Assembly: GCA_001184205.1 (NCBI GenBank)
Contig: LBMP01000002.1
Coordinates: forward strand, 147,444-211,443
From: Desulfocarbo indianensis
Lineage (GTDB): Bacteria > Desulfobacterota > Desulfarculia > Desulfarculales > Desulfarculaceae
Direction: 5' to 3'
Length of the DNA stretch: 64,000 nt
Under the pieces are notes generated by a model. The model was not told the origin of the DNA and did no database searches. It saw nothing but the letters and a program-made list of their open reading frames with translations. The position numbers and the translations under genes were made by a program. The stretch's first letter is position 1; the number at the start of each line of letters is the position of its first letter. Shown piece by piece: positions 62,573 to 64,000 of this stretch.

Positions 62573-64000
62573 CGCACCACCAGCCTCCCGCCCGGCGTGC
62601 TGCCGAACACCTCCGGCGCGTACATTTCCTCGGCCCTGGCCGGCCGCAGCACGAAGCCGCCGGGAACCGTGGCCCGCAGCTTGTAGCGGAAGCCGTACAC
62701 GCCGGGGTCCAGGCGGCGGGCGTAGAGCAAAAGCCCGTCCTTGCGCAGCTCGCGCCAGCGCCAGGGCCCGCCCGGCTGGGAGCCCTGGGGCTTGCCCGTG
62801 GCCGCGCCCAGGGGTTCCAGGCCGGCGGGGAAGGGATCGTTTATCAGCACGTGATGCCTGGTCTGGGTCACCACCAGGGTCAGCAGGCATTCCATCTCCT
62901 GGCCCACCGCGGGCGTTTGTCCGGCCTGCCCCTGCACGGGTTGCAGCAGGCGGGAGAGCCCCAGGCCGGCGTTCACCGCCTCGGCGGGCGGCTGGCCCGG
63001 CGCGTAGCTCAGGCGGGCGTTCCAGAAGGGCCGCCCCTCTCCCTTGGCGCTGACCTCCAGGTCCTGGGTCTTTCCCGCGGCCAAGAGATTACGGTCCATC
63101 TTATAGGTGACCGGCGGCTGGGCCGGGCCCGTGAAGCCGTGCGTGATAAGCTCCCTGCCGTCCAGGGCCAGACGCAGCTCCACCGGCCCGCCGCCGGCGG
63201 CCTGGAGATAAGCGCCCAGGCCCCAAAGGCCGAACACGGCCTCCTGGGTGGAGATGTATTTTTGCTGGCCCAGGCTCAAGGCCACCCAGGCGGCCAGATC
63301 GGCCAGACGGGGGTAATCCGGCTTGGCCTGGGCAAGGGCCCACAGGGCCGCCGCGTTGCCCCGCAAGGTGGAGCCCAGCACCGTCTTCAAGCCGCCGGGG
63401 TCCACCGCGCTGAAATGGAGCTGGCCGGCGCTCACCTGGGAGAGGTTGTCCAGATCCTTGCTTAGCTGATCCACGGCCGCGCCTTGCCCCAGGCTGCGGG
63501 CCGCGTCCGTGAGGCAGGCCAGGCCAAAGGGCGTGAGCCCCTGCCGGCGGGTGAGGGCGGCTTGCAGGAGCGGCAGGCAGCCGTCCTTGTTTTCCCTGGC
63601 CAACGCGGCCAGGGCCAGGGCCTCGGCCAGGCGGCCGGCCAGGTCGGTCTTCTTGGGCGGCTTGGCCCGGTGCAGGCGCTCCAGGAGATACCCCGCCGCC
63701 CGCTTGCCCACCTCCGGGCCCAAGCCCGGCCCCTGGGGCTCCATGAGCCGCGCCGCCAACAAGGCATAGGCGGTGAGGAACAGATCGGGCTCGGTCATGC
63801 CCGGCCAGAAGGCGAAGCCTCCGGAGGAGGTCTGGAAATCAGCCGCCTGGGCCAGGGCGGCCCGCACGGCCTCCTGGTCGTCCGGCTGGGAGATGAGCCC
63901 CAGGCCGTCGCCCTGGTTCCGGCGGAAAGCCCTGGCCGCGGCCTTGCTGAGGCGCTGCTCCAGGCAATCCCAGGGATAATCCAGAAGCCCCTGCATGGCC
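62569..64000 (-). CDS. bacterial alpha-2-macroglobulin, C-terminal part, cut by window end
   Basis: The frame remains open at the right edge, so the N-terminal portion lies outside. Near the edge is LLDYPWDCLEQRL, in which C-L-E-Q is the thioester motif of the YfhM-type alpha-2-macroglobulins. The TED-like helical domain and a C-terminal macroglobulin/receptor-like domain follow (APGQPPAEAVNAGLGLSR, DPGVYGFRYKLRATVPGGF). These periplasmic proteins trap foreign proteases. The gene overlaps pbpC by four bases. Confidence 0.88.
   Translation of the reverse strand, partial: AMQGLLDYPWDCLEQRLSKAAARAFRRNQGDGLGLISQPDDQEAVRAALAQAADFQTSSGGFAFWPGMTEPDLFLTAYALLAARLMEPQGPGLGPEVGKRAAGYLLERLHRAKPPKKTDLAGRLAEALALAALARENKDGCLPLLQAALTRRQGLTPFGLACLTDAARSLGQGAAVDQLSKDLDNLSQVSAGQLHFSAVDPGGLKTVLGSTLRGNAAALWALAQAKPDYPRLADLAAWVALSLGQQKYISTQEAVFGLWGLGAYLQAAGGGPVELRLALDGRELITHGFTGPAQPPVTYKMDRNLLAAGKTQDLEVSAKGEGRPFWNARLSYAPGQPPAEAVNAGLGLSRLLQPVQGQAGQTPAVGQEMECLLTLVVTQTRHHVLINDPFPAGLEPLGAATGKPQGSQPGGPWRWRELRKDGLLLYARRLDPGVYGFRYKLRATVPGGFVLRPARAEEMYAPEVFGSTPGGRLVVR

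Overview
The window is GC-rich, densely coded chromosomal DNA from an anaerobic Gram-negative bacterium. The best fit is a Desulfobacterota (former Deltaproteobacteria) member such as a Desulfarculales-like sulfate reducer. This is inferred from gene content: GlcD plus CCG-domain iron-sulfur oxidoreductases, a multiheme cytochrome, TRAP uptake, a giant CoA-dehydratase-activase-type ATPase, a benzoate-CoA ligase, a reductive-dehalogenase homologue and many outer-membrane proteins. No rRNA, tRNA, CRISPR array or intact insertion sequence was seen.

Layout. (1) 1-6921: a MacAB-TolC-type efflux operon on the minus strand, divergent from a CpxRA-like two-component pair. (2) 7252-8664: a lipoprotein of the amidohydrolase fold with degenerate metal ligands and a nine-copy Gly-Met-Pro repeat. 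(3) 8854-20342: a GntR/FadR-type regulator divergent from a ten-gene operon. That operon encodes a TRAP transporter, a UspA protein, a six-heme cytochrome c fused to a cytochrome-b-like membrane domain, a GlcD flavoprotein, two CCG Fe-S proteins, a GcvH-like lipoyl carrier and a lipoate ligase. A consensus-like sigma70 promoter with a TGGT-N3-ACCA operator lies at its head. I read it as uptake and oxidation of a lactate- or glycolate-like hydroxyacid with a lipoyl protein built into the electron path. (4) 20335-27155: a visibly AT-richer block with a LysR regulator, a DUF89 protein, a phenylphosphate-synthase-like swivelling phosphohistidine protein, a cytoplasmic RdhA homologue and an outer-membrane channel of the phenol-degradation-associated family. 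This is the best candidate for an undescribed system.

(5) 27450-34376: an AraC regulator, a TonB-dependent receptor, a SAM methyltransferase, a substrate-binding protein and a fused ABC permease-ATPase, apparently a regulated uptake route for a scarce chelate or small molecule. (6) 34581-39083: four minus-strand genes of unknown role (beta-barrel, Tat-exported protein, uncharacterised protein, HEAT-repeat protein), divergent from a large secreted protein with five fibronectin-like repeats. (7) 42517-48543: a minus-strand group with a 1326-residue ASKHA ATPase, a methyltransferase, a TsaA/TrmO-like protein and a MarR regulator. (8) 49524-54348: an IclR regulator, a three-subunit molybdenum hydroxylase and a small DUF2080 protein. 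(9) 54768-57772: a PAS-PAS-LuxR regulator and a benzoate-CoA-ligase family enzyme, with a palindrome and repeated heptamers between them. (10) 58335-59987: amtB-glnB behind a textbook sigma54 site. (11) 60359-64000: pbpC and the C-terminal part of a thioester-type bacterial alpha-2-macroglobulin, cut by the window end.

Taken together, the hydroxyacid operon, the possible phenol module, the molybdenum hydroxylase and the benzoate-CoA ligase suggest a metabolically versatile anaerobe able to use aromatic and organic acids. All functions come from reading motifs and gene order; no database search was run.
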